Below are positions 7,963 through 17,473 of a DNA stretch of 49,391 bases, piece by piece. The notes beneath the pieces are model-generated. The model saw only the letters and a list, made by a program, of their open reading frames with translations. It searched no databases and was not told the origin of the DNA. Source of the stretch: CAYZXK01 sp964482395 (GTDB taxonomy: Bacteria; Planctomycetota; Phycisphaerae; UBA1845; Fen-1342); the NCBI GenBank assembly GCA_964482395.1, contig CAYZXK010000130.1:1-49391 (forward strand), in the 5' to 3' direction. The position numbers and the translations under genes are program-made. The stretch's first letter is position 1. The number at the start of each line of letters is the position of its first letter.

Positions 7963-9495
7963 TTACGGGTCGGTTGATTCGCGGTACAAGGGTTCCAGGA
8001 GTTCGTAGGTTCTTTGGAGCCAGAGCGCCGTTCGGCGGTAGTGCCGGGTTCGGGCCGGGGCGGGCCGGTAGGCTCGTCCGGTCCGGGCGGCCGCGCGGCT
8101 GGCCGCGGGTACGCTCGGGAACGCTCCGACGCCGACCGCGGCCAGCAGGGCTGCTCCGAGGGCCGAGCCTTCCTCTGATCGCATCGAGACGCACCGACAG
8201 CCGTAGACGTCGGCCTGCAACTGTCGCCACCAGGGGTTGCGGGCCCCGCCGCCGGCTAGACGGACCTCACGAATCGGCACGCCGACCTGACGCATGAGTT
8301 CTATCTGCCGGTTCATGCCCAGAGTGATGCCTTCCAGGACGGCTCGCACCAGGTCGGCGCGGCCATGCCCGCGGGTCAGGCCGATGAATGCCCCGCGAGC
8401 ATGCGGGTGCGGGTAGGGGCAGCGCTCGCCGGTCAGGTACGGATGAAACGCCAGCCCATCATCGGCGGGGGCTGCGGCCGCGTCCCGGATCATTGCGGCG
8501 TACAGGGCATCGCGGGCCCGATGGTTGCGGGCCGTGGCCAGTCGGTCGGCGTACAGGACCTGCCGGGCCCATTGCAGGCTGCCGCCGGCCGAGAGCATGC
8601 ACCCGAACACGCACCAGGCGCCAGGCACCGCGTGGCAGAATGATTGGAGCAGGCCGTGGTCGTTGGGCACTGGCTGGTCGCTGTAGGCGAAAACGACGCC
8701 GCTGGTGCCGAGCGTGGCCGAAACGATTCCGCGGCAGACCACCCCGGTACCGACCGCGGCGGCGGCCTGGTCGCCGGCCCCGGCCACCACGAGCGTACCG
8801 GGCCTCAGGCCGGTGGCCCGGGCGGCTCGTGTGGTGACCTCGCCGATCGGCGTAGGTGATTCAACCACCCGCGGGAAGATCAGCGGATCCAGTTCCAGGC
8901 GCTGCATGAGCGCGATTGACCAACCGCGGTTGCCCACATCGAAAAGCAGCGTCCCGGAAGCGTCCGACACGTCGCTGGCCCGCTCGCCGGTGAGCCGGAA
9001 GTTGATGTAATCCTTCGGCAGCAACACCGACCGCACCTGTCGGAACAGCCGCGGCCGATGATTGCGAAGCCAGAGAATCTTCGGGGCCTGGTATCCGGTC
9101 AGGGCGGGGTTGCGGACCAGCCGGATCAGCTCCTGGCGGCCGCCGGCACGCCGCTCGATCTCCTGGCATTCGGCCGCGGTGCGTTGATCGTTCCAAAGCA
9201 AGGCGTTACAGAGCACCCGCCCGCGTGAATCGAGAAACACGCTGCCATGCATCTGACCGGACAGCCCCACCGCGGCGACCTGCTGATTGCCGACCCGCGC
9301 CTGGCGAAGGACCGCGCTGGTGGCCTGGCAGACCGATTTCCACCAATCCGACGGGCGCTGCTCGGACCAGCCGGGCCTGGGATAGAGGCTGGGATGCGTC
9401 GCGGTGGCGGCGGCGCGCACCTTGCCGGCCTGGTCGATCAGCAGGGCCTTGGTGCCGCTGGTGCCGACGTCGATACCCAGAAAGAAGCTTGGCAT
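7963..9495 (-). CDS. xylB: Xylulokinase (FGGY family)
   Basis: The 510-residue FGGY kinase begins with the ATP-site motif GIDVGTSGTKAL. It has GLSGQMHG (the sugar-site loop typical of xylulokinases), the LLWNDQRT segment and a GAGDQAAAAVG stretch carrying the catalytic Asp. It phosphorylates D-xylulose to xylulose-5-phosphate for the pentose phosphate pathway. No xylose isomerase or transporter is next to it. GGAGA lies seven bases before the ATG. Confidence 0.88.
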   Translation of the reverse strand: MPSFFLGIDVGTSGTKALLIDQAGKVRAAATATHPSLYPRPGWSEQRPSDWWKSVCQATSAVLRQARVGNQQVAAVGLSGQMHGSVFLDSRGRVLCNALLWNDQRTAAECQEIERRAGGRQELIRLVRNPALTGYQAPKILWLRNHRPRLFRQVRSVLLPKDYINFRLTGERASDVSDASGTLLFDVGNRGWSIALMQRLELDPLIFPRVVESPTPIGEVTTRAARATGLRPGTLVVAGAGDQAAAAVGTGVVCRGIVSATLGTSGVVFAYSDQPVPNDHGLLQSFCHAVPGAWCVFGCMLSAGGSLQWARQVLYADRLATARNHRARDALYAAMIRDAAAAPADDGLAFHPYLTGERCPYPHPHARGAFIGLTRGHGRADLVRAVLEGITLGMNRQIELMRQVGVPIREVRLAGGGARNPWWRQLQADVYGCRCVSMRSEEGSALGAALLAAVGVGAFPSVPAASRAAARTGRAYRPAPARTRHYRRTALWLQRTYELLEPLYRESTDP

Positions 9496-9543
9496 TACGG
9501 TCTCCGGCCGCGTGACCAGACATCCAGGCAGCCGGGAAACAAG

Positions 9544-10590
9544 TTAACCGCGTCGCGGCGGACGCAGAAGGCCGCTGCGGGGCTCGAGCCAGAGGTCGGC
9601 AGTGCGGCCGGCTAAGAACAGGCGGTATCCGAGGGCCGCGGTCATGGCCGCATTGTCCGTGCAATACTGCGGTGGCGTGAGGTGGAGGTTGAGGCCGGCG
9701 CGACGGCAGGCGGCCTGCAACTCGGCTCGCAGGGCGGTGTTGGCGGCCACGCCGCCGCCGACTACCACGCTTTCCACGCCGGTCTGCTCGGCCGCCGCCA
9801 GCGTGGCCTTCACCAGAGTCTGCACCAGCGCCGCCTGAAAGCTGGCGGCTATGTCGGCGACCTGGCTGGGGGTCAGATGCTGGACCGATCCGTACTTCTG
9901 GCCGGGCCCGTACACATGGTAGAGCACGGCGGTCTTCAGGCCGCTGAAGGAGAAGTTCAGCGGACCCGACCTGGTTCGGCCGCGTGGGAATCGGACCGCC
10001 TTCGGGTTCCCGCCGCGGGCGACGCGGTCGATGGCCGGGCCGCCGGGGTAGCCGAGTTCGAGAATGGCCGCCACCTTGTCGAAGGCTTCGCCGGCCGCGT
10101 CATCCACGGTCTGCCCCAGCAGCTCGATGTCCAGGAAGTCGCGCACCAGGTAGAGCGAAGTGTGTCCGCCGCTGACGACCAGGGCCACGGCGGGCCAGGG
10201 CGGCGGGTCAGTAGTGAGAGCCGCACTGGTCGCGTGAGCTTCCACGTGATCCACCGCCACCAGCGGCAGGCCGCAGGTCAGAGCCAAGGTCTTGGCCGCA
10301 GTCACCCCAATCAGCAGTGACCCGACCAGGCCGGGACCGACGGTGACGGCTATGGCGTCCAGGTCGGCATAGGTCAGGCCGGCCTGCGACAGCGTCTCCT
10401 CAATGATCGGGCCGATTCGCTCGATGTGGGCTCGCGAGGCGATCTCCGGCACGATGCCGCCGTACTTGGCGTGGAGGTCAACCTGAGAGCTGACCAGGCT
10501 GGCCCGCACATCGCGCCCGTCCGCGACGACGGCGGCGGAAGTTTCGTCGCAGGAGGTTTCGATACCCAGGATCGTGCAGGCCCGGCTCAC
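9544..10590 (-). CDS. tsaD: tRNA N6-adenosine threonylcarbamoyltransferase TsaD
   Basis: The 348-residue protein has the TsaD/Kae1 motifs: ILGIETSCDETS at the N-terminus, the metal-binding H115-x3-H119 in HVEAH, VSGGHTSLY, and the CTDNAAM segment near the C-terminus. TsaD moves threonylcarbamoyl onto A37 of ANN-decoding tRNAs, giving t6A, together with TsaB and TsaE, which are not in this window. The start is GTG at 10590, overlapping the stop of the upstream oxidoreductase gene (GTGA), so the two are translationally coupled. Confidence 0.95.
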   Translation of the reverse strand: MSRACTILGIETSCDETSAAVVADGRDVRASLVSSQVDLHAKYGGIVPEIASRAHIERIGPIIEETLSQAGLTYADLDAIAVTVGPGLVGSLLIGVTAAKTLALTCGLPLVAVDHVEAHATSAALTTDPPPWPAVALVVSGGHTSLYLVRDFLDIELLGQTVDDAAGEAFDKVAAILELGYPGGPAIDRVARGGNPKAVRFPRGRTRSGPLNFSFSGLKTAVLYHVYGPGQKYGSVQHLTPSQVADIAASFQAALVQTLVKATLAAAEQTGVESVVVGGGVAANTALRAELQAACRRAGLNLHLTPPQYCTDNAAMTAALGYRLFLAGRTADLWLEPRSGLLRPPRRG

Positions 10591-11597
10591 GCCACGCTCA
10601 CCACGAGCTTGCCGAAGTGCTGCCCGGCTTCCATGTATCGCAGGGCCTCAGGCAGTTGATCAAAGCCGAAGCGGCGGTCAATGACCGGGCGGATGCGATG
10701 CGCGACGAGGAAGCGAGTCAGGGCCTCGAATGCGGCCCGGCAGTCAACCATGATTCCGACGATTCGCAAGCGCTTCATCAGAATCAGCCCGCTCGTGACC
10801 AAGCCTTGCCGGCCCGTGAGGGCGCCTAGAAGTGCGATCGTGCCGCCGGCCCGAGTGGCCTTCAGCGACCGGTCCAGCGTACCCGGCCCGGCGGTCTCGA
10901 CGGTCAGGTCGACACCCAGGCCGCCGGTAAGCTCCAGCACGGCCTGCTCCCAGTCCGGCGTGGTGGCGTAGTTGATCGTGTGGTCGGCGCCGAGTCGGCG
11001 GGCCCGGTCGAGCTTATCATCGCTGCGGCTGGTGATGATGACGTGGGCTCCGAGTGCCTTGGCCAGTTGCAGGGTGAAGATCGAGACGCCGCCGGTGCCG
11101 AGCGTCAGGACGGTCTGGCCGGGTTGCACGTCGCCGACGGTTTTGAGGGCGCTCCAGGCGGTCAGCCCGGCGATCGGCAGCGTCGCCGCCTGGGCGAAGT
11201 CGTATCCTTCGGGGATGGGCACGACCGCCTCGGCCGGAAGCGCGACTTGCTCCGCGGCCAGCCCGGCTCCGGGCGTACCAAGCGTCGTCCCCAGGTATTC
11301 CTGCTTGAACGGCCCGTCGATCCAGCCGGCCACGAAGTGCGACATCACGCGATCGCCGACGCGGACCCGCGTAACGTCTGGCCCGACCGCCGAGATGATC
11401 CCCGCCCCATCGCTGAGCGGCGTAGCCGGCAGCTTGAGCTTGGGGTTGTACAGCCCCTTGATGACCAGCAGGTCGCGGTAGTTGAGGCTCACTGCCTTTA
11501 CATCGAGGACTACCTGGCCCGGCGCAGGCTCCGGCGAAGGGCACTCCTCGAGCCTCAACTGCTCCAAACCGAACGCATGGAAGCGGTAGACGCGCAC
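10587..11597 (-). CDS. Medium-chain dehydrogenase/reductase, zinc-independent quinone-oxidoreductase type
   Basis: The 336-residue MDR protein has SLNYRDLLVIKG near the N-terminus, typical of the zinc-independent branch, and lacks the catalytic and structural zinc ligands of alcohol dehydrogenases. The Rossmann loop reads LTLGTGGVSIF, with SRSDDKLDRAR after the second strand, whose Ser-Arg hints at NADPH. The substrate is unknown; relatives reduce quinones or enoyl compounds. GTG start with GAGGAG seven bases upstream. Coupled by overlap to tsaD. Confidence 0.85.
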   Translation of the reverse strand: MRVYRFHAFGLEQLRLEECPSPEPAPGQVVLDVKAVSLNYRDLLVIKGLYNPKLKLPATPLSDGAGIISAVGPDVTRVRVGDRVMSHFVAGWIDGPFKQEYLGTTLGTPGAGLAAEQVALPAEAVVPIPEGYDFAQAATLPIAGLTAWSALKTVGDVQPGQTVLTLGTGGVSIFTLQLAKALGAHVIITSRSDDKLDRARRLGADHTINYATTPDWEQAVLELTGGLGVDLTVETAGPGTLDRSLKATRAGGTIALLGALTGRQGLVTSGLILMKRLRIVGIMVDCRAAFEALTRFLVAHRIRPVIDRRFGFDQLPEALRYMEAGQHFGKLVVSVA

Positions 11598-11609
11598 TGC
11601 TGCTCCTCG

Positions 11610-12800
11610 CTACCACCGCTTGAGCAGGGCCAGGCCGGTGGCGCCGGATTCGGGCTCGACGTACGGCACGACCTTCATGCCGAACAGCTCGGGGAACTGG
11701 GCCTTATCGTCTTTAGCGATCGAGGTGCCGATCACGTAGCCGAGCATGGCCCCGAATACGACGTCCGAGAAGTCGTGCACGCGGGAGTCGAGCCGTTGAT
11801 ACCCCACCAGGCCGGCCAGAGCCAAAGAGGGGATTCCAACCCAGGGGCCGTAATACTCGTTGAGCACGGCGGCGGCCGCGAACGCGCTGGAAGTGTGTCC
11901 GCTGGGCCAGGCGAAGCGGGAGCCATCCGGGGCCCGCGTATTCGTGGACACTTTCAGCAGCACGGTGGTGATGCCGTTGACGGCCAAGGCCTGGGTCAGG
12001 GCCTTGGCAACCTCATGCTCCTTTGCGTCCTTGGTGAGGGTGCTGGTCAGCCACAGTACGCCGGCGGCGCCAAAATGCGTGCCGGGATGACCGAGAATCT
12101 GAATCGTCTCGCTCATATCCCCCAGGGCCCGGCTGCCGTGAGTGCGGTTTCGGATCGTGTCGTCCACCCCGGTCTCGCGCAGCGTAATGCTGGCGCCCAT
12201 GGCCGCGGTCAGCAACAGGGCGTTCTCCAGGTCCCAGAAGCTGGTTTTGAACCCGTGCCATAGGTCGTGCCTGGCCAGGGCCCAACTCTCATGCCCCATC
12301 TGATGCCAGATGTCAGATCGCCAATAGCCGTCCGGCAGAACGAAGGGCGCGCTGGTCGGCTGGGTGCTCTGAGTCGTGGGGGGCTCGGAATAGCCGAAGG
12401 TGCCCAGGGTAAAGGCCGACTCGGTCGAAGTCTCGTCCCCACCCGCCAGCCGGCAAGCAGTCATGGCAGTTTCCGGCTCTGACGGGTCACTGGCAACTGT
12501 GAAATCCGACCACCATTTCTGGTGCCGGAAAATCCCGGGTCGGCAAGCGCCCACCGGCCGGCCGCCATTAACCAGAGGGCCGGCGGAAACCCCGAGCGCA
12601 TCTCCGCCGCGCGGGCCGGGGCCCGGTGGGCGATCGGGGCAGGCCATGCGCTCGGCCTGACAGGCCGCGTAACGCTCAATGGCGCAACGCACGGCCAGCT
12701 CTTCAACCGTACACCGCCCCTCACGCTGACAGCCCAAACCGAAGACCACACTCGCCCAGGCCAGGATGGCCAGAGGTGAAACAATCCCCTTGATTGGCAT
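11610..12800 (-). CDS. PAP2-family phosphatase, exported, possibly a lipoprotein
   Basis: The 396-residue product begins with a signal peptide ending in FGLGC, a poor lipobox but a plausible lipidation site. A roughly 130-residue Pro/Cys-containing spacer follows, then a C-terminal PAP2 domain. The PAP2 signature is visible as WPSGHTSSAF with SRVHDFSD, the conserved SRxHxxxD motif; the first KxxxxxxRP element is divergent (KVSTNTRAPDGSR). The family dephosphorylates lipid phosphates such as phosphatidate or undecaprenyl pyrophosphate outside the membrane. The ATG at 12800 has GAGGA seven bases upstream and avoids five extra residues. Confidence 0.8.
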   Translation of the reverse strand: MPIKGIVSPLAILAWASVVFGLGCQREGRCTVEELAVRCAIERYAACQAERMACPDRPPGPGPRGGDALGVSAGPLVNGGRPVGACRPGIFRHQKWWSDFTVASDPSEPETAMTACRLAGGDETSTESAFTLGTFGYSEPPTTQSTQPTSAPFVLPDGYWRSDIWHQMGHESWALARHDLWHGFKTSFWDLENALLLTAAMGASITLRETGVDDTIRNRTHGSRALGDMSETIQILGHPGTHFGAAGVLWLTSTLTKDAKEHEVAKALTQALAVNGITTVLLKVSTNTRAPDGSRFAWPSGHTSSAFAAAAVLNEYYGPWVGIPSLALAGLVGYQRLDSRVHDFSDVVFGAMLGYVIGTSIAKDDKAQFPELFGMKVVPYVEPESGATGLALLKRW

Positions 12801-12831
12801 GGCCGGTCCTCGCACAGGCGGCCGCGACTGA

Positions 12832-13815
12832 TCAACCCTTCAGTCGCCTGACCTCCGCGGTCAACGCCGGCACCACTTTGAACAGGTCGCCGACGATGCC
12901 GTAGTCGGCCAGCTTGAAGATCGGGGCCTCCTTGTCGGTGTTGATCGCGACGATCACCTTGCTGCCCCGCATGCCCGCCAGGTGCTGAATCGCACCGCTG
13001 ATGCCGCAGGCGATGTACAACTTCGGCGTGACCGTCTTGCCGGTCAGGCCCACCTGCCGGCTGTGAGGTTGATAGCCCGCGTCGCAAGCGGCTCGCGAAG
13101 CACCCACCGCGGCGTCCAGCTCCTGGGCCAGCTCGAAGAGGATCTTGAAGTTATCCTCGTTTTTGAGGGCCCGGCCGCCGGCGACGATGATGTCGGCCTC
13201 GGTCACATCCTTGATGGCCCCGCCGACCTTGGCGATTTCCTTCACGTTGATCCGGTCGTCGTCGGCAGCGGCAGTGAAAGGCAAAGTTTCGCAGGCCGCG
13301 CCGCCGCCGCCGGAAACCGGAGCCACGAAGGTGTTCGGGCGGACCGAGGCGATGGCCGGGCGGTCCTTTGGAAAACGGACATGACAAAAAGCCTTGCCGT
13401 TGTAGACCGGCCTGCGGACGTCCAGGGCTCCGTCGCTGATGGTAAGCTGGACCACGTCGGTGGCCAGTGCCGCCCGAGTCCGGACCGCGACCCGCGGCGC
13501 CAGGTCGCGGCCCATGAAGGTGGCCGCCAGCAGCGTGACTCGCGGCTGAACCTTGGCCATCGCGGCTGCCAGGGCGCTCCGATAGCGAAGGGGCGAGTAC
13601 ATGCCCAGGCTGGGATGACTGATACTGATGATCGAGTCCACGCCGGTCTTGTCGACCGCGGCGGCCGCGGCTTCCAGTTGATCTCCGATCAGGCAGGCCA
13701 CCACTTTCCCGCCGGTGTGAGCGGCCAGCTCTTTGGCCGGGGTGACGATCTGCAAGGCGGCAGGATGGATTCGGTCATTCCGCTGTTCGGCAAATACCAG
13801 GATATCGTTGGTCAT
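12832..13815 (-). CDS. etfA: Electron transfer flavoprotein alpha subunit
   Basis: The 327-residue protein has an N-terminal ETF domain (DILVFAEQRNDRIH) and the C-terminal FAD-binding domain with GLTGKTV, YIACGISGAIQH and AINTDKEAPIF, all diagnostic for EtfA. With EtfB it carries electrons from acyl-CoA or other dehydrogenases to ETF:quinone oxidoreductase. The ATG at 13815 is chosen at the family N-terminus; the ribosome site is weak, but etfB ends 55 bases upstream. No dehydrogenase partner is adjacent. Confidence 0.95.
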   Translation of the reverse strand: MTNDILVFAEQRNDRIHPAALQIVTPAKELAAHTGGKVVACLIGDQLEAAAAAVDKTGVDSIISISHPSLGMYSPLRYRSALAAAMAKVQPRVTLLAATFMGRDLAPRVAVRTRAALATDVVQLTISDGALDVRRPVYNGKAFCHVRFPKDRPAIASVRPNTFVAPVSGGGGAACETLPFTAAADDDRINVKEIAKVGGAIKDVTEADIIVAGGRALKNEDNFKILFELAQELDAAVGASRAACDAGYQPHSRQVGLTGKTVTPKLYIACGISGAIQHLAGMRGSKVIVAINTDKEAPIFKLADYGIVGDLFKVVPALTAEVRRLKG

Positions 13816-13870
13816 CGCATTTTCTCGCAAGTCTTCAGGAGTCCAGCTCCCCCTCGTTGCTCCGTCGCTA

Positions 13871-14665
13871 CTAGATCGCTTTCGCCTCTTCGCGCAGCAG
13901 TCGCACCAGTTCCTTGGCCGCCTCCTCCGGTTCGCCGGCAATCAGCTTGCCCGGCGGGCGCTCCGGCGGCGGCTGAAAAGTATGCATGACCGTCCCCCCC
14001 ACGGCCGAAAGCGCGTCGCTAAGCCCGGGCAGCTCCGCGGCCTTGATCACCCGCACCGGCTTCTTCTTGGCCTTCATCAGGTTGGGCAGCGAGGGATAGC
14101 GCATCTCGCACAACCCCTTGTCGCAAGTGACCACCGCCGGCAGCCGAACCTCCACCACTTCTTCCGCCCCCTCGATCCGGCGACGAGCCTGGAATGAGCT
14201 GCCATCCTCGGCCAGGTCGAACTTCACGGTTGCCCCAACGTGCGGCAGGTCGAGCAACTCGGCCAGAGCCGGTCCAAGCTGCCCGCTGTCCAGGTCGATC
14301 TCTTGCTTGCCGATCAGGATCAGGCGGTAGCCGCCATCCTTGATCGCGGCGGCGATCAGGGCCGCGGTCTGCAACTCGTCCAGATTGTCGAACGCGGGGT
14401 CCTGGAGATGGATGCCGTCGTCGGCTCCGACCGCCAGGGCGGTCCGCAGGGCCTCGCCCGCCGCGGCGGGACCGACGATCAGAGCCGTAACGCTCTCCAC
14501 GTCCTTTCGCTTCTCGCGCAGTTGCACCGCCTGCTCGATCGCAAACTCGTCGAACGGGTTGACCACCATCTTGATACCCGTCCGATCAATGTCCTGACCG
14601 TCCGGATGGATCTTGATGACGGTGGTCGAATCCGGGACTTGCCGAACAATGACCAGAATCTTCAT
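13871..14665 (-). CDS. etfB: Electron transfer flavoprotein beta subunit
   Basis: The 264-residue protein starts MKILVIVRQVPDS and has the EtfB landmarks NPFDEFAIEQAVQL, the AMP-site stretch ending in GADDGIHL, and LIGKQEIDLDSGQ. It pairs with EtfA just downstream. The ATG at 14665 has GGAGGTG six bases upstream; the in-frame ATG two codons earlier has no such site. The C-terminus continues past LMKAKKKP with a Pro-rich stretch, which is normal for the family. Confidence 0.95.
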   Translation of the reverse strand: MKILVIVRQVPDSTTVIKIHPDGQDIDRTGIKMVVNPFDEFAIEQAVQLREKRKDVESVTALIVGPAAAGEALRTALAVGADDGIHLQDPAFDNLDELQTAALIAAAIKDGGYRLILIGKQEIDLDSGQLGPALAELLDLPHVGATVKFDLAEDGSSFQARRRIEGAEEVVEVRLPAVVTCDKGLCEMRYPSLPNLMKAKKKPVRVIKAAELPGLSDALSAVGGTVMHTFQPPPERPPGKLIAGEPEEAAKELVRLLREEAKAI

Positions 14666-14896
14666 GCGCACCTCCGAGCGCGATTACCGGGAGCGGCTTC
14701 CACCCGACCACGCCGGGCGGCCCCGGCTCCACCTGGGCTATGTTACGCTGACGGTCATCTGCTTCTGCGACCGTTCCACCGGGCCGGCTGCCCGGCCGGC
14801 AGGCGGAGTCGGAATGATAGCGGGCAGCCGCGGCCGGGAGAAGTGCTGGCCGGGGAACGGCCCGGCCGGCTTGCGGGACAGGCGGGGGGCGGCTAA

Positions 14897-15799
14897 ATGG
14901 AAGCAATGCGTATCCGGGAGTTGCTGACCACCGGCCGGCCGAGCTTCTCTTTCGAGTTCTTCCCGCCCAAGGACCAAGCCGGCCTGGCCCAGCTCGAGGC
15001 CACCATCGCGTCGCTGCGCGAGCTTCGACCCACCTTCGTCTCGGTGACTTATGGGACCGGCAGCAGCACGCGGCAGCGCACCATCGACCTGGTCGGCCGA
15101 CTGCGAGCCGATTATGGGATCGAGGCCATGGCCCACCTGACCTGCGTGGGATCCTCGAAGGCCGAACTGACCGGCGTGCTGGAATGCCTGGAGGAGGCTG
15201 GGGTGGAGAACGTTCTGACGCTGCGTGGCGATCCACCGCCCGGCGGCCCTTTCCAGCCCCACCCCGACGGTCTGGCCCACGCCAACGAACTGGCCAGCTT
15301 CGTTCGGCGACGTTTCGACTTCTGCCTGGGCGGAGCCTGCTATCCCGAGAAGCACGTCGAAGCTCCCAGCCCGGAGGTCGATCTGGAGAACCTCAAGCGA
15401 AAGGTTGAGGCGGGCTGCGAGTTCCTGATTACGCAGCTCTTTTTCGACAACCAGCGCTACTTCGACTTCGTTGCCCGGGCCCGGGCCAGCGGGATCGGCG
15501 TCCCGATCATCCCGGGGATCATGCCGATCACCGATTTCCGCCAGATCAGGCGTTTCACCAGCATGTGCGGAGCCAGCATTCCGCAGCCACTGCTGGACGA
15601 GCTGTCGCGACTGCGGCATGACCGATACGCGGTGCTGTCGCTGGGCGTGGCTCACGCCACCGCCCAGTGTCTGGAGCTGTTGCAGCGCGGGGCGCCGGGC
15701 ATTCACTTTTACACGCTCAACCAGTCGCCGGCGACCCGCACGATTCTGACCGCGATCCAGACCGCTTACCCGCCGGCCAGGCAGCCCGCCGGCAGCTAG
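14897..15799 (+). CDS. metF: 5,10-methylenetetrahydrofolate reductase
   Basis: The 300-residue TIM-barrel flavoprotein shows FSFEFFPPK (catalytic Glu), FVSVTYGTG, HLTCVGSSK, VLTLRGDPP and LITQLFFDNQRY, all MetF motifs. It reduces 5,10-methylene-THF to 5-methyl-THF for methionine and SAM synthesis. It is the first gene in a short plus-strand group and diverges from etfB across 231 bases in which no strong promoter was recognised. A second ATG lies three codons in; the G-rich stretch before 14897 favours the first. Confidence 0.95.
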   Translation: MEAMRIRELLTTGRPSFSFEFFPPKDQAGLAQLEATIASLRELRPTFVSVTYGTGSSTRQRTIDLVGRLRADYGIEAMAHLTCVGSSKAELTGVLECLEEAGVENVLTLRGDPPPGGPFQPHPDGLAHANELASFVRRRFDFCLGGACYPEKHVEAPSPEVDLENLKRKVEAGCEFLITQLFFDNQRYFDFVARARASGIGVPIIPGIMPITDFRQIRRFTSMCGASIPQPLLDELSRLRHDRYAVLSLGVAHATAQCLELLQRGAPGIHFYTLNQSPATRTILTAIQTAYPPARQPAGS

Positions 15800-15999
15800 A
15801 CCACCCCGCCCGAACCGGCCTGGGACCCGCGGACTTGCCGGCCGCGGCATAAGATCAAGCTACGCTCGGCCGGCCGATCGGGTCGTCCATCCGGTACTAT
15901 ATGACGGCCCGCCGGTCCGCGGGCGCCGCTGGTGCTCGACGCTGCGACCTGTCGGGCGGATCTGTGTACCTTCAGTTGGCACTGTCAGGAGTTACAACA

Positions 16000-16569
16000 A
16001 TGCTGCGCGACCTGATCCTGGCCAACCGGAGCTACCGGAGGTTCGACCAGCAAGTCGCCGTCAATCGCCAGACCCTGATGGAGCTGGTCGACCTGGCCCG
16101 GCTGTCGGCTTCCGCGGCCAACCGGCAGCCGCTGAAATACCTCCTCTCCTGGGAGCCGGAGAAGAACGCCCGCATATTCCCATACCTGGCTTGGGCCGGC
16201 TACCTGACCAACTGGCCCGGGCCGGCCGAGGGCGAACGCCCAGCGGCCTACATAGTCATCCTGGGAGACACCCGCATCAGCCCCTCGTTCGGCTGCGACC
16301 ACGGCATCGCCGCCCAGAGTATTCTGCTGGGCGCGGTCGAGAAGGGGCTGGGAGGTTGCATGATCGGTTCGGTCGACCGCGAGGGTCTGCGGCGAGAACT
16401 CCAGATCCCCCAGCCGCTGGAAATGCTGCTGGTGCTGGCTTTGGGCAAGCCCAAGGAGACCGTAGTGCTTGAAACGGTCGGCCCGACCGGCGATGTAAGA
16501 TACTGGCGGGACGCGGCCGGGGTGCATCATGTCCCCAAGCGACGACTCGAAGATTTGATTATTCTCTAG
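16000..16569 (+). CDS. Nitroreductase-family FMN protein
   Basis: The 189-residue protein has the nitroreductase fold pattern: an N-terminal R-S-Y-R-x-F (FMN phosphate contact), SASAANRQPLKYLL, and GLGGCMIGSVDRE in the second half, then ALGKPKE. Family members reduce nitro compounds, quinones or flavins with NAD(P)H; the true substrate is unknown. The ATG at 16000 has AGGAG nine bases upstream; the open frame extends 33 codons further upstream without a ribosome site. Confidence 0.85.
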   Translation: MLRDLILANRSYRRFDQQVAVNRQTLMELVDLARLSASAANRQPLKYLLSWEPEKNARIFPYLAWAGYLTNWPGPAEGERPAAYIVILGDTRISPSFGCDHGIAAQSILLGAVEKGLGGCMIGSVDREGLRRELQIPQPLEMLLVLALGKPKETVVLETVGPTGDVRYWRDAAGVHHVPKRRLEDLIIL

Positions 16570-16600
16570 GACCGGCCGGCACGCCGCCGGAGACTACCCT

Positions 16601-17470
16601 ATGATGCCCAAGCAACTGGAAATTGCTGCCCAGCCCAGTCTCCCGGATGGACGGATGATCCTGGCTTTCAGCGGTTGGATGGACGGCGGAAACGTATCCA
16701 CCGGCACCGTCGAGTGGCTGACCAAGACCCTGAATGCCCGGGAGGTCGCCCGGATCGCGCCCCAGGACTTCTACATCCTCAGCTTCCCCGGCTCGATGGA
16801 ACTGGCCGCCATGTTCCGGCCCTATACCCGGATCGAGGACGGCCTGATAAAGGCGCTTGTCATGCCTGAAAACCGGTTCTTCTGTAGCGAGGCCAACCGG
16901 GTGGTCCTGTTTGCCGGCCGGGAGCCCAACTTCAACTGGGACCGGTTCGCCGAGTGCTTGTTCGATTTCGCCGCCCGCTGCGGCGTGACTCAACTGTATT
17001 TCGTGGGCAGCGTGGCCGGGGCGGTCCCCCACAGCCGCGAGCCGCGCCTGCGAAGCACCGTCTCCGAGGCCCGTCTGAAGGCGACCCTGAGGCAGTACGG
17101 CGTCGCTTTCACCGACTACCAGGGCCCGGCGAGCTTCTCCACCCAACTCATTCACGAAGCCCCCGGACGCGGCTTCCAAATGGCCAGCCTGGTGGCGGAG
17201 ATCCCCGCCTACATCCAGGGCACCAACCCCAAGAGCATCGAGGCCGTGGTCCGCAAGCTGGCGGCAATCCTGCAACTGCGCGTCCCGCTCTCGGAACTGC
17301 GGGCCCTCAGCGCCGCCTGGGAGGAGCGGCTCAACCAGATTTTGGAGCAGAAGCCGGATCTGGCCGCGTACATCCGCAAACTCGAAGAGGATTACGACAA
17401 CGAAGTTTTCGACACCCAGATGGGTGACCTGAAGGAGTGGCTCCAGCAGCAGGGAATTCGCGTCGACTGA
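16601..17470 (+). CDS. PAC2-family (proteasome-assembly-chaperone-like) protein
   Basis: The 289-residue protein belongs to the PAC2 family. It has the early ILAFSGWMDGGN segment, YFVGSVAGAVPHSREP, and a long C-terminal helical part (residues about 225-285) that may form a coiled coil. In eukaryotes and archaea PAC2 proteins act with proteasomes; in actinobacteria and planctomycetes their role is not settled. It lies 31 bases after the nitroreductase. No proteasome or ATPase ring gene is seen here. Confidence 0.85.
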   Translation: MMPKQLEIAAQPSLPDGRMILAFSGWMDGGNVSTGTVEWLTKTLNAREVARIAPQDFYILSFPGSMELAAMFRPYTRIEDGLIKALVMPENRFFCSEANRVVLFAGREPNFNWDRFAECLFDFAARCGVTQLYFVGSVAGAVPHSREPRLRSTVSEARLKATLRQYGVAFTDYQGPASFSTQLIHEAPGRGFQMASLVAEIPAYIQGTNPKSIEAVVRKLAAILQLRVPLSELRALSAAWEERLNQILEQKPDLAAYIRKLEEDYDNEVFDTQMGDLKEWLQQQGIRVD

Positions 17471-17473
17471 CCA